DNA of 64,000 nucleotides from contig NC_079505.1 in assembly GCF_030052815.1 (NCBI RefSeq), positions 70,206,324-70,270,323 on the forward strand, in the 5' to 3' direction. A program made the translations under genes and the position numbers. Positions within the stretch are counted from its first letter, which is position 1; every line of letters starts with the position of its first letter. Positions 34,999-46,968 of this stretch are shown piece after piece. A model generated the notes under the pieces. The model saw only the letters and a list, made by a program, of their open reading frames with translations. It made no database searches and was not told the origin of the DNA. The DNA comes from Hevea brasiliensis. Its lineage: Eukaryota > Streptophyta > Magnoliopsida > Malpighiales > Euphorbiaceae.

Positions 34999-35525
34999 TT
35001 ACACAAGGCAGAACAATGACACATAGCTGCATATCAAACTTATGAGTACTTGCTGCGCATATCCCACTCTAACTTCCAAGTGCATTCCTCTATAGATTAA
35101 CTCCTCCACAGGACTAACCATAGGGATTTGCCTTGACCAAAGTTGTCTCATCTGATAGTCTACTATAGCTACTAGTTGCTCCTTAAAGATCAAATTCTCA
35201 TTTAACTCCACTGTGTCTGGTCGCCGCATATGAGAAGGATCGGGAACATACTTTCTAAGCATGAAAATGTGGAATACTGGGTGGACATGAGAAAGGTTTG
35301 GTGGCAACTCTAACTTATAGGCAACTGCTCCCACTCTGTCCATGATCTTAAAAGGTCTTATATAACAGAGTGCCAATTTGCCTTTTCTTTTCAAATCTCA
35401 TAACCCTTTTCATAAGAGAAACCTTCAAGAACACGGTCACCCATTGAAAATTTTACATCTTTCCGTCTTGGATCTGCATGGATGGTTAAAAATTTTTATG
35501 TCTATCTGCCCCTGTCGTAGTATGC
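34999..35525 (-). pseudogene. Integrase C-terminal and chromodomain-like fragment of element D
   Basis: Reading from 35525 down, a frame with ADPRRKDVKFSMGD is recognisable. A frameshift near 35394 joins a frame with VGAVAYKLELPPNLSHVHPV, then the KYVPDPSHM and VDYQMRQLWSRQIPMV stretch. These correspond to the end of the element B pol at about 10590-10965. The tail that would complete the chromodomain is out of frame. Nothing of RNase H or the integrase core is found upstream, so D keeps less of pol than B. Confidence 0.82.
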
Positions 35526-36993
35526 CAGCTACCATCCTTTTTATGAGTCTAAACCATCACATCTGACTACTTGTTTACCCCTTTTTTTTTTTTTGTCATC
35601 TCTAGTACTCATTATAACTCTACTACTCTCGACTTGATATCTGATAACTTTAATCAACTTTGGCGCTTACCTCACTTTTATTATGCCCTAACGTGTCTCT
35701 TGATGACTTCAGTCCTCATTCCTTTATTTTAATAATCTCTATTCCTTAAAAATATGACTTATGTTTATTACCCTTTAGTATCCTATGAAATGCTTTCCTG
35801 TAGCACCTATCATATACATCTCGTTCGAAACCCTTACTTGTCCTATGATCTCAATGGTCAATACCTATAAATCTTCTCACTCCCATGATACTTCAAATTT
35901 TTAATCTCTTTTGTGTCATTGCTAAGGTCCTTAGACCAGCTCCTGTCCATCTTATGTAACTAGTTATGTAGAGCTCCATCCAAATGTCAAGCGTACCCTA
36001 CACCACTTATCAATATTGGAAAGTGAACCTCTTATAGGACAAATGTATTTGTATTCCCTGACAACCCAGTTAATGCAACTTTATCATTTCCCACTCCATC
36101 TCTGGAATGGAAATATCTAGACTTCTTCCTAAAGTTTCTTAGTATGTGGCCTACTTTTGACACATTGGCACTTAGATCGAGGCTCTACTACTCCTTTAAT
36201 CTATCATCTCATAATAACTTGTTTCAAACATCTCTTAGTGTGTTCCTAGCATACCTATTCCTTCTTATCCTCATCATTATAACTAGTTCTACTGAGCTTT
36301 CTTCCTGTCTTTTGGATCTTATCCACTTTCTTTTCCTATTTCATCTATCGTTGATATCTTTTCAACATGCTGTACTTATTCTTTAATCTTAGTCCTATCT
36401 CACCCTTACACCTTTTTCTTCAAGGATGTCTATCCCATCATCAACTTTAACTTTCTTTTTTTTTATTTTTTTTATTTTTTTATTTCTTAGTCTTATCTTG
36501 ATTACTAGATCCATTACTTCGAGAATTCTAACTTTACGATTGACTCCTACCAGCACATTCTTCACATTACGTAATACTTGTAATTAACCATAGAAAATTC
36601 TTTTTGTATCCCCTTTCCCAACTTACCTATTAGAATATTATCATTCCCTATCAACCTTAGTAGGAAATTGCTCATCCTGGATGGATAGGAGCCCCAGAAA
36701 TTATAAGTTCTATATGAACTAACACGGTTGTGGGAAATATGTGCCATGCCTTAATTCTGAACAAGATACTTCACGTGTTCATTCTCCTTAATATAATCAT
36801 ATATACTGCCCATAGCTTTCCAAACTTCAGCCTCAACTTTTCCCATTATCAATAATTTCATTCGCTGTAACTCATTAGCAAATACCACTTCCTCCAGCTT
36901 ATAGTTCAAAGGGGTTGTAAGCCCTAGTGACTAGCTCGATTTAACTCCTGTCACCTCTCTGATCATTTTTTCATACTTAACATTAGGTACACC
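35526..36993 (-). other. Non-coding internal domain of element D, 3' portion
   Basis: Pyrimidine-rich on the + strand (purine-rich in the sense of the element). The part 36270-36993 matches element B 8400-9100 in order and orientation. The part 35526-36270 stands where B has its RNase H-integrase stretch and is not recognisably coding. TSD ATTAT of insertion F lies at 36994-36998. Confidence 0.65.
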
Positions 36994-38460
36994 ATTATTG
37001 TGACGCTCCTTACCCGTCTATTGTATAGCCGAGCAAGAAGTGCCACATTCGGTGCTGGAGCACCCTATCTTGTTTTATCATGTCTATTGTAAACTTTTGA
37101 TGTCATTTAAAATATGTATTCTATGTGTAGAAATTTTTTTTTTATGACTTATTTCTGTGGAGACCCGGACAGAGTCTCCCCTGTTTTATTAGCATCTGGT
37201 GGGTTCCACTATCACCTGTTAACATATTCATAGTCATCTCACATATTTCCATATCATATTCTCTTTTATCATATCATTCACAACTATTTATGAGATCTCA
37301 AAATGAAGTATCATCTATTGCATTCATATGGAAATTCATAGATAATAAATTACAAGTTTTCATTTCAATGTCAAGTTTAATTTCAAGTCCAAAATGAAAT
37401 ATATCATAAACTAGTAATTACATCATGACTAAACATAATGAACCAAAATACTAGTCTATACATGGGCCCTACCAAAATACGACTGTAGAGGCGACTAGTA
37501 AACACTGGCAGATCTGATCGGTGTCTGTGTGAGCACTACTACTGCTGTTACTGCGGCTGCTGGGACTGATCTCTAGTACCTATGCGATGGAAAACCAACG
37601 CGCTAAGCATAACACTTAGTGGTGCATAATTTATAATAACAATAATTTAATAATTTAAATAATAATCGTAAATTCATAATTTATGTATCTTTTACATTTT
37701 TATTTCACTTTGGGAACAATTTAATTTATCAGGATCTTTTCTGTTTACTTATTGTATATTCAATCTTAATTAATCATTTTTAATGCCCAAGAAACCTATA
37801 ACAAATTATAAAAGCTAGATGCATGGGTGTATACTGGTTAGACAGCCATATGTCTATCCAAAGATATCGTCTGTCGAGCACGAGGCGGTATCGCACGAGA
37901 CCCACTGTCAGGCTTGTAAAGCCAGAAATAAAGTAGGCACAATGGCCAGTAAGTAGGCATATAGCCTATAGAATAATCATACCAGATATATATTGTCAAT
38001 TCGTGATTTTCTCGATAGCTGTATTCCCTGATTGGTATACCAATTTATCCAAACTAAATAAATAAGTCTAGGTATACTATGGGCAATTAAACATTTTTAA
38101 TTAATTTAGCACTATTCACTGTTACTATTTTCTAGTACTGTTTATTGGTACCATTAATTTCATATTAATAGGAAATCAGTCCCAATTTACATATTCATAT
38201 CATTTTTAATATTTAATTATCCTTATGAGTATTTTAATTATCCTATATAGCATTTTTCCCATGAACCTTTCTTTAGGTTTATGTTGATGTGTTATCTTTA
38301 TCTAGGAATTTGACTAGGTTAGGATGTCTATTTAGTCACACTTCCTTCATAATAATTGCTCCTCTATGTTTAAACTTGAATTTCAGTTTTTGAATCACTG
38401 AATCTGGGGTTATAGAACTCAAGTTATGGTCAAATACCAAAGAAACAGTATTTTGGACAA

Positions 38461-39496
38461 TTTCTGGGTTGGCAGTTTTAGTGACTAAACTTATGCTAAC
38501 AATTTGATTTGGTTAAAGGCAAAACTGGGTCAAGTGGTCTTCATGAAAAGTGTAGCCCTATGTCTAAGCTTTCCATTGATGAAATTTTAGGCCATTTGGA
38601 CCAGTATAGAGAGAGTTATGACCAAATGAACACGTACTATTCATTTGGTCATTTTCTGGGTTGGCAGTTTTAGTGACCCAACTTGTGCTGACAATTTGAA
38701 TTAGTTAAAGGCAAAACTGGGTCAAGTGGTCCTCATGAAAAGTGTAGCCCTATGTTTAAGCTTTCTACTGATGAAATTTTAGATCATTTGGACCATTATA
38801 GAGAGAGTTATGACCAATTGAACACGTACTGTTCATTTAGTCATTTTCTGGGTTGGCAGTTTTAGTGACCCAAATTGTGCTGACAATTTGAATTAGTTAA
38901 AGGCAAAACTGGGTTAAGTGGTCCTCATAAAAAGTGTAGCCCTATGTTTTAGTGACCCAAATTGTGCTGACAATTTGAATTAGTTAAAGGCAAAACTGGG
39001 TCAAGTGGTCTTCATGAAAAGTGTATCCATATGTCTAAGCTTTCCATTGATGAAATTTTAGGTCATTTGGACCAGTACAAAGAGAGTTATGATCAAATGA
39101 ACACGTACTATTCATTTGGTCATTTTCTGGGTTGGCAGTTTTAGTGACCCAACTTGTGCTGACAATTTGAATTAGTTAAAGGCAAAACTGGGTCAAGTGG
39201 TCTTCATGAAAAGTGTAGCCCTATGTCTAAGCTTTCCATTGATGAAATTTTAGGTCATTTGGACCAGTATAGAGAGAGTTATGACCAAATGAACACGTAC
39301 TGTTCATTTGGTCATTTTTTGGGTTGGCAATTTAGTGACCCAACTTGTGCTGACAATTTAAATTAGTTAAAGGCAAAACTTGGTCAAGTGGTCTTCATGA
39401 AAAGTGTAGCCCTATGTCTAAGCTTTCCATTAATGAAAGTTTAGGTCATTTGGACCAGTATAGAGGGAGTTATGATCAAATGAACAGATTGGTCAT
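38461..39496. repeat. Tandem array of about 190-bp units in the F 3' LTR
   Basis: Units begin TTTCTGGGTTGGCAG at 38461, 38653, 38845, 39124 and 39317 (slightly altered). A shortened unit starts near 38948, where one copy has been fused to the next. The period is about 192 bp. Units share GGCAAAACTGGGTCAAGTGG and TAGAGAGAGTTATGACCAAA. The unit ending at 39315 contains a perfect 14-bp-arm inverted repeat (39281-39315). Confidence 0.92.
39281..39315. repeat. Hairpin-forming palindrome in an F tandem unit
   Basis: The arms ATGACCAAATGAAC and GTTCATTTGGTCAT are perfectly complementary around a 7-base loop. An identical copy lies at 47697-47731 in the other LTR, and imperfect versions occur in the other units. 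Confidence 0.9.
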
Positions 39497-40290
39497 TTTC
39501 TGGGTTTAGTGCAGAGTAATCCGAATTTGGGCAGTATTTAGGTCAAGTTTTGGACAGAATTTGGGCATGGTTTCTTCATAGAAAATGGGCTATGTTGAGT
39601 CTAATTTCACCTCCAATTAGCCTCATATCAATTGGAGTCACACATTTTCAGTTATGGGTCAATAAAACCACTGGACTCATTGAGTCCAAACCTGCAGAAA
39701 ATTGAACACTACCAATATCTCAATTCCTCCAACTTTTTTACTTCATTTTGTATGCAATACACTTCTATAAGTAACAATCTCAACTCAATAGGTCAATTTC
39801 AACATTTTACACAAAGTCCTCAACATTTACACAAACCCTAGTTTTCAAAGTTTCAAATTTACACAAACACCCAAACATTTCAACTCATTACACATTCTCA
39901 TGGAACCATTTTTCATCACTTAAAAACAATAAACTTCAAGTTCCATGGCTGCCAAAAATTCAAGGGTTCTTTCCTCAAGATTTTCTTTGTGTTTTAATGG
40001 TATTTATGCTTAGCTAAACATGCTTTTCATGTTTAATAAAGAGAAGAAGAGGGATTAGTGCACTAATCTTACTTGAGCTTCCCAAACCTCAACTTTCTTG
40101 CTTCTTATGGGTATCTATGGCTTTCTTATGGAGTGGGGAGTATTTTTTGTGAAGGGTGCTAAAGGTTTTGATGGGTAGAAGCTTGGGAAATCAAGCTTGG
40201 AAGCTTGACAACAATGGAGGAAATGAGGAAAAGAAAGAGAGAAGAAATGGAGGAAGAAGATGGAAGTGGGTGGGAGTTTGTCCTCTAGTG

Positions 40291-40300
40291 CCTATTTATA
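40291..40300 (-). promoter_or_regulatory. TATA box of F 3' LTR
   Basis: TATAAATAGG on the - strand. The equivalent in the 5' LTR at 48732-48741 would drive element F. It is followed in the transcribed direction by a pyrimidine-rich leader, as at plant pol II start sites. Confidence 0.55.
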
Positions 40301-40724
40301 ATTTTTTTTTTTAAATTTTCCTAAGCTTTTACTTTTTTTTCTTTTCTTTTCCTTTCTTTTCTTTTCTTTTCTCTTCTCATTTTCCTAATCTATTTCATAA
40401 ATTTTAATTAATGTTAATTATTTTATTCTCTAATTTTTTTTTATTTTGACATTTAGGTCAAAATTCACCTTTGGGGGTGAAATGACCAAAATGCCCTTAG
40501 TAGTGCATATTGGGTTATTTTTATTATTTTTGTATCAATTTATAAATTCTCTAAATTTTAATTTTTTTTCTCTACATTTTTCCTATATTTTCTTAACATT
40601 TATTTCTTCAATTTATGCCTCCTCACTATAGTTTAGGTGTAGTTCCAGATATTTTAATTGTCTGAACAGACATTAGTCGTCGGAACAGTAAAATGTACGG
40701 ACTACCTATGGTGAGAGCGTTACA

Positions 40725-40738
40725 ATTCTTCCTCTGTA
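40725..40738 (-). other. Polypurine tract of element F
   Basis: On the - strand the sequence CAGAGGAAGAAT lies next to the 3' LTR. Confidence 0.6.
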
Positions 40739-41023
40739 AATAAAATTTTGTCCTCGAAATTTACACAGTGTAAATAATCGAGGGACTGCTATCTCCTTGT
40801 CTTTTCGCATTTTTGTGTTATAATACTTTACTTTTTCTTTAGTCTGTCTTATTAATCCTAGTTCTACAATCCTATCCTTATCTCGATTTACTATTGGAAA
40901 TACGTAGCTCTACACAATAGTCCCAAGTCGGTACTGTAATCTGCAGCTTAGAGCACAAACATCAAGAGCATTGCATAATCACCACGGTATAATCCCAATA
41001 GACTAACTCTTTTTTTTTTTTCC

Positions 41024-41616
41024 TCAACCAGTTCTGTACTCATCTTCTTTCATCTCATATACAGCCTCCTTCTCATTTCCATCTATTATCTTTGATACGA
41101 TCCTTTTCGATTGATAATCTACCATAACCTTATGGTTCAAAGGGTTGGTGATAAGCATGTCATCTTCTAACCCATCTCTTGGTATCCTCTTTTTAACAGG
41201 AGATACAATGTATATATAGGGGTGAATATAATTAGGGTCTATCAATACGTACTTAAAGGTATTATAATTAGGAAATGTACCTCTGATAATGTCTACCAGA
41301 TTTGGCTCCTCTCTAGCCATAGTGTACACATGGGGTGCTACTCCAGCCTCGGGCCGTTCTGTAGTCTTAGAAGCCCTCTGTGATGTACCAGCTGTCTCAG
41401 GCCTCACAGGTCTTCTACCCCTTTGCACTGTCGGGGCAGACCTCTCAGTCGGTGGTAGTGCAGTGGGAGCACTCCCCTGTGGACAACTTCGTATGAAATG
41501 ATCCGTAATGATTTGAAACGTCCACCAGTCAACAGTTGACACTCCCCTCTGTGTATCCTACCACAGTGGGTACATTCTAGCACTGAAATTGATTCTCTTG
41601 TTACTGTACCCGGGGA
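41024..41616 (-). pseudogene. Element F gag end (zinc knuckle) and protease remnant
   Basis: Continues the gag of 44386-45327 on the far side of solo LTR G. A first Cys-His cluster CTHCGRIHRGEC is readable at about 41590-41555, then a frameshift leads into the frame 41024-41542 with DHFIRSCPQ, the end of the CCHC knuckle. A Pro/Thr/Arg-rich linker follows, then a protease-like segment (TMAREE and a fold-position VLIDPNYIHPYIY). The catalytic D-[ST]-G-[SA] signature of the family is not intact there. The frame ends at 41024 in unrelated sequence. There is no RT downstream. Confidence 0.72.
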
Positions 41617-44344
41617 TGTAACATCCTCATTTTAGTTAGTCCGTACGGTCTACTATTCCGGTGACTAGTGTCGGTCCGGACAGCTAGAATTCGGAAAAAT
41701 ATTTAAACTAAAGTGAGGAACCAAAAATTAACTCAAATAATTAATAAGAAAAAAATTTAGAAAAATTTATAAAATAATTCTTGGGACCCCAGAGAAGGGT
41801 CATTGAGGTTCTTATGGCATTAGAATGCAAGAAAATACTTAGAAAATTTTTTCCATCGGTACAGATAATTTTGGCCTGCTAAGCCAAACGGAGGGCATTT
41901 TGGTCATTTCGTCTTCAGAGATGATTTTTGGGCCAACTTGTCCAGTTAAATAAATAATTTATATGATATAAAATATGAATAAATATTATTAAAAATTCAA
42001 TTGAAATTAAGTAAACAAGAAAGGAAAAGAAAATGGGATTTATTACCTCATGCTTATGTAAGCATGAGGTAATTAAAAAGGGATGGCCAATTAAATTAAA
42101 GGAAGACATTTATAATACATAAATGGGCAGAAAAAAAAAGACAATTCTAGAGAATTTTCTGCAGCCACTCTTCTTCCCCAAGAAGACGTTTCATGCTCCT
42201 CTTTTCCCTTCTCCATTTTTATGCTTACAAAGCTTGAATCCATACCCTTTCTCACCATAAAAACCCTAGTTGTCTTCACAAAAAATTCACCCCACACCTT
42301 GAGGAATTGAGATGGAATGGGTTAGGGTTTGGGTATAAAATGGAGACTTTGATCATGTAATGGTTAAAGTGAGTTTTAATGGTCAATTAGTGACCATTTG
42401 GATATGGGTAAACAAGAAATGAAGTGGTTTGTGTAGTGAGAATTGAGATTAGTGTGGCTGCCCATGGTGACCTGCAGAATTGAACATGAGTCCAGCAGGT
42501 TTGGGCAGCCATAACTTAAATTGTAGAGGTTCAATTAGTGCAAGGCCAATTGGACATGAAACTAGACACATAATGGCACAACTTTGGTGAAGAAACCATG
42601 CCCATAAAACCAAACCAAGTGGACCAAAAGCTTGCCTTAATCCGGGTGACCTGCAGTCTGATTCTGCAGAATGACCAAATGAATAGTGATTGTTCATTTA
42701 GCCATAACTCAATGTAGAAAGGTCCAATTGACCTGAAATTTTACCAGCAACAAGATGAGATATAGAGCAACAACTTTCATGAAGAAACCTACCCCAAATT
42801 ATGACCAAAACCTATCCAACAAGTGAGTTGCAATCACTATTCACTGCACTGTAGATATGGTCAGTCTAGAAAAATTCCAATCCGGCCAGTTGTGGTTTTT
42901 GGACCATAACTTGACTCCAAATGGAGTGATTCAAAAAAGGAAATTCAACTAGACAAAATAAGGAACAACTTTCATGTTGATCATTTTGCTAAATTTCCAC
43001 TGCAAAAATAACCAATGGAACAATAAAGATAAGGTATGAAAACTGAAATTTCTGCTCAATTAACTTTAAGCTTAGAGATGGTATTGGCAACCAATACCAA
43101 CAAATTTTGAATGCAAAATGTGGTATGTTGGGAGTATTAAAACCAATGTACCTATTGTTTATGCAAAAGTCAACATTTTGGTTGACTAATGAAGTGAATA
43201 GTAACACCAAAACTTGAAATTCAAAAATTATAAAACTTAAAAGTGTAAAATGCCCTAGTATACCTAACAAGATTGGTTTGGATAGCTTGGCATGCCAATA
43301 GGGTTCTGTTAGCAGTACTGCATATGGCTTCATGCCATTCTGTGTTTCATGGCTTTCCCATGCCATTCTGTGATATAATAGCCTTTGGCTATGTTATTGA
43401 GTTAATATACTTGGGTTTTGACCCTGATAATTATTACAGCTTGTTAGCTGTTCTGTTGCACACCGGGAGACACAATGTGACCGATGGTGTGATGGTCTGA
43501 GGTACTTAGTACCCAGTGCCAGTTTACCCGTTTATCCAGTCCAGTCAATTAGTATGGGTTACTCGGGCAATGTTAATGAACCTTACCAAAATTTTAAATC
43601 GTATAATAATGCAATAATACCAGAAATTAAGTCTACCCAAAAAAATGAAATCATACATTCTGCATAATTATTTTATTCTATTTTATTTTATTTTGTATTG
43701 TCACTACTAAGCAGAATTGCTTAGCGCGTCGCTTTTGCCACGCGCAGGTACTGGAGACCTAGCTGGGGAGCCCAGCAGACACCAGACAGTGTGAGCCTAC
43801 AGAGTTGCATCAGGAGTTCAGAGTCACCTCACATCTGCACTGCATATGGTAGGACATTAGGACTATAGGTGGCTCTTTTGTATTTTGCATTTTGTATTAT
43901 TTGGATTGTAACTATAAACTCCTGTAATTATGTATTAATGTAAATATATGAAATTTCATATTATTGAGGTTTTCTGCATTATGTATGTTGAAAAATGAAA
44001 TGTTGAGAATTATTTGTGAATATGCTTCAAATGATGAAGTGAACAGAAAAGTTTTGAAAATAGTATTGTGATTTTGAGATTGACTTGAATGTGTATAATG
44101 GAGTTTGGATTTGGAAATTATTTTAGAAGTGTTTTTAAACAGGTTCAGAAGAACTATTTTTCCAATTTACAACCGACACTCTGCCGGATTTTCTATAAAA
44201 TTTGAGGATAAATTCAGATTTATCAAAATTGAAAATAAATGAATTATAAAGGGATAAATTGTAATAGAAACATAAATTGGTGCTCCGGCACACTGAGTGG
44301 CATAACTTGCTCGGCTACACTGTAGACGGGTAAGGGGTGTCACA
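41617..44344 (+). mobile_element. Solo LTR G
   Basis: 2,728 bp, from TGTAACATCCTCATTTTAG to GGTAAGGGGTGTCACA, with a perfect TSD GGGGA (41612-41616 and 44345-44349). Both ends resemble the LTR ends of elements F and H (TAGTCCGTACGG near the start, GACGGGTAAGGGGTG at the end), so it belongs to a sister family of giant LTRs. It separates the gag core from the gag zinc knuckle of F, in opposite orientation. Short open frames inside are not genes. Confidence 0.9.
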
Positions 44345-44385
44345 GGGGAACTAGCTATAGATACTCCAGACTGACCCCTCTGGCC

Positions 44386-45327
44386 TTATGTCTGGCTCTG
44401 TGAACCCTTATGCCTCTTACTATTAGTAGCTGGTGCACTAAACTGGCCCTGTCCTGGACCTCTCTTACACTGTCTGTCCCTCCTGGACTGCTCCTTGTTT
44501 CTGACTCTCTCCACATCCAGAGCTAACACTACTAATAGGGAGAAATCTGTGAAGTGGTGAGATGTAACTATCAGTCGGATGTTGTCATTCAGTCCATCCT
44601 CAAACCTTCTGCACTTATCAACTTTTGTAGGCATTAGCTCTAATGCATATCCACTAAGTCTCACGAATTTCCACTCATATTCGGAGACTGTCAGCTGCCT
44701 CTGTCTCAGTGCTAGGAATTCTCTCCTTCTGGTCTCCAAGTACACATGACTGATGTATTTCTTTCTGAATTCAGCCAGAAAGAACTCCCAGGTGATCTGT
44801 GCAGGCTGTAGCACTCTAGCTACTGTCACCCACCATCTATATGCATCCTCCTGTAGCAGTGACAGAGCACATTCCAACTGCTGCTCTGGGGTGCAGTGCA
44901 ACTGCTGCAATACCCTCTCTATCCTCTCCAGCCAATACTCTGCTGCGACTGGATCATCATCCCTCTTACCTCTGAAGTCAACTGCCCCATGCTTTCGCAG
45001 TCTCTCTAGTGGAGATCTGTGTACAGGTTGCGGTTGTGGGGGTGGAGGTGGCTGTACAGGTGGTGGTGGTGGTGGTGGCTGTGGCTGTGGCTGTGGAGGT
45101 GGAGGTGGAGGTGGAGGTGAAGGTGGCTGTGGCTGGGGAATGGCTCCAGTGATCTGACAGAATAGCTGTGTCATCTGTTCATAGAAGGCCTGCTGTGCCC
45201 TACTCACAGTACCTCGAGATGACTCTGCTCTACTACTACTTCTCCCATGACTAGGAGCAGGTGCGTGACTCTCTACTTCCTCCTCTATCGGTCCTAGAGG
45301 TCTGTGCTCTGAAGGATCAGATGCCAT
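44386..45327 (-). pseudogene. Element F gag (core), cut by solo LTR G
   Basis: 313 residues from an ATG at 45327. Acidic N-terminus, then Ser/Arg-rich stretch (about residues 24-40), then a Gln/Pro tract of alternating PPPPPP and QPQPQ (residues 63-103). The retrotransposon-gag core follows: FRGKRDDDPVAAEYWLERIE at about 117-136, then LLQEDAYRWW near 160, and FRKKYISHVYLETRRREFLA near 188-207. A basic tail (KRGPGQGQFSAP) ends 41 bp before the insertion point of G, where the zinc knuckle should follow. The core frame is otherwise intact, making it the best-preserved gag in the window, but the protein is truncated. Plant chromovirus gag is the closest family I recognise. Confidence 0.85.
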
Positions 45328-45451
45328 TGATCCTATAAAACAGACAAAGAATAGATCTGCATTAGTGTCACCTCGACTCTATTTAAAGGCCCATGCATGT
45401 GATGCAACTATTTTTTTCTATCTATCTAGGCCTAGGACCGCCTAAACCTCT

Positions 45452-45463
45452 GTTCTGATACCA
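45452..45463 (-). other. Primer-binding site of element F
   Basis: Reverse complement TGGTATCAGAAC, a one-base variant of the initiator-Met site, a few bases inside the 5' LTR edge. Confidence 0.8.
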
Positions 45464-46968
45464 CTAAATTTGACGCCCCTTACCTGTCTATTGTATAGCC
45501 GAGCAAGAAGTGCCACATTCGGTGCTGGAGCACCCTATCTTGTTTTATCGTGTCTATTGTAAACTTTTGATGTCATTTAAAACATGTATTCTATGTGTTG
45601 AAATTTTTTTTTTATGGCTTATTTCTGTGGAGACCCGGACAGAGCCTCTGTGGCACCCGGGTGTTACAGCCTCCCCTGTTTTATTAGCATCTGGCGGGTT
45701 CCACTATCACCTGTTAACATATTTATAGTCATCTCACATATTTCCATATCATATTCTCTTTTATCATATCATTCACAACTATTTATGAGATCTCAAAATG
45801 AAGTATCATCTACTGCATTCATATGGAAATTCATAGATAATAAATTACAAGTTTTCATTTCAATCTCAAGTTTAATTTTAAGTCCAAAATGAAATACATC
45901 ATAAACTAGTAATTACATCATGACTAAACATAATGAACCAAAATACTAGTCTATACATGGGACCTACCAAAATACAACTATAGAGGTGACTAGTAAACAC
46001 TGGCAGATCTGATCAGTCTCTGTGTGAGCACTACTACTGCTACTGCTGTGGCTGCTAGGACTGATCTCTAGTACCTACGCGATGGAAAACCAACGCGCTA
46101 AGCATGACACTTAGTGGTGCATAATTTATAATAACAATAATTTAATAATTTAAATAATAATGGTAAATTTATAATTTCTGTGTCTTTTACATTTTTATTT
46201 CACTTTGGGAATAATTTAATTTATCAGGATCTTTTCTGTTTACTTATTGTATATTCAATCTTAATTAATCATTTTCAATGCCCAAGAAACCTATAACAAA
46301 TAATAAAAGCTAGATGCACGGGTGTATACTGGTTAGACAGCCATATGTCTATCCAAAGATATCGCTGTCGTGCATGAGGCCATCGTGCACGAGACCCGCT
46401 GTCAGGCTTGTAAAGCCAGAAATAAAGTAGGCACAATGGCCAGTAAGTAGGTATATAGCCTATAGAATAATCATACCAGACATATATTGTCAATTCATGA
46501 TTTTCTCGGTAGGCAGTACTGCTATCTGTAGTCCTTGATTGGTATACCAATTTATCCAAACTAAATAAATAAGTCTAGGTATACTATGGGCAATTAAACA
46601 TTTTTAATTAATTTAGCACTATTCACTATTACTATTTTCTAGTACTGTTCATTGGTACCATTAATTTCATATTAATAGGACATTAGTCTCAATTTACATA
46701 TTCATATCATTTTTAATATTTAATTATCCTTATGAGTATTTTAATTATCCTATATAGCATTTTTCCCATGAACCTTTCTTTAGGTTCATGTTGATGTGTT
46801 ATTTTTATCTAGGAATTTGACTAGGTTAGGATGTCTATTTAGTCACACTTCCTTCATAACAATTGCTCCTCTATGTTTAAACTTGAATTTCAGTTTTTGA
46901 ATCACTGAATTTGGGGTTATAGAACTCAAGTTATGGTCAAAATACCAAAGGAACAATATTTTGGACAA

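Larger units (their letters stand above)
36999..40724 (-). repeat. 3' LTR of element F
   Basis: 3,726 bp, paired with 45469-49162. The sense of the element runs from TGTAACGCTCTCACC (40724 downward) to GGAGCGTCACA (36999). It contains a tandem repeat array (38461-39496) and a CTTTT-rich run near 40331-40375. Open frames in it recur in the other LTR and are not genes. Confidence 0.92.

Noticed and set aside
38461..39496. CRISPR-like or satellite array
   Set aside because: Units are contiguous at about 190 bp without spacers, and they lie inside a defined LTR, so this is an internal LTR repeat.
42989..43366. 125-codon frame on the - strand with hydrophobic segments
   Set aside because: It is inside solo LTR G, lacks similarity and lies where AT-rich LTR sequence readily gives Phe/Ile/Leu-rich frames.
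45000..45157. Gly/Cys-rich frame on the + strand opposite gag
   Set aside because: It is the antisense reading of the Pro/Gln tract of gag in element F.
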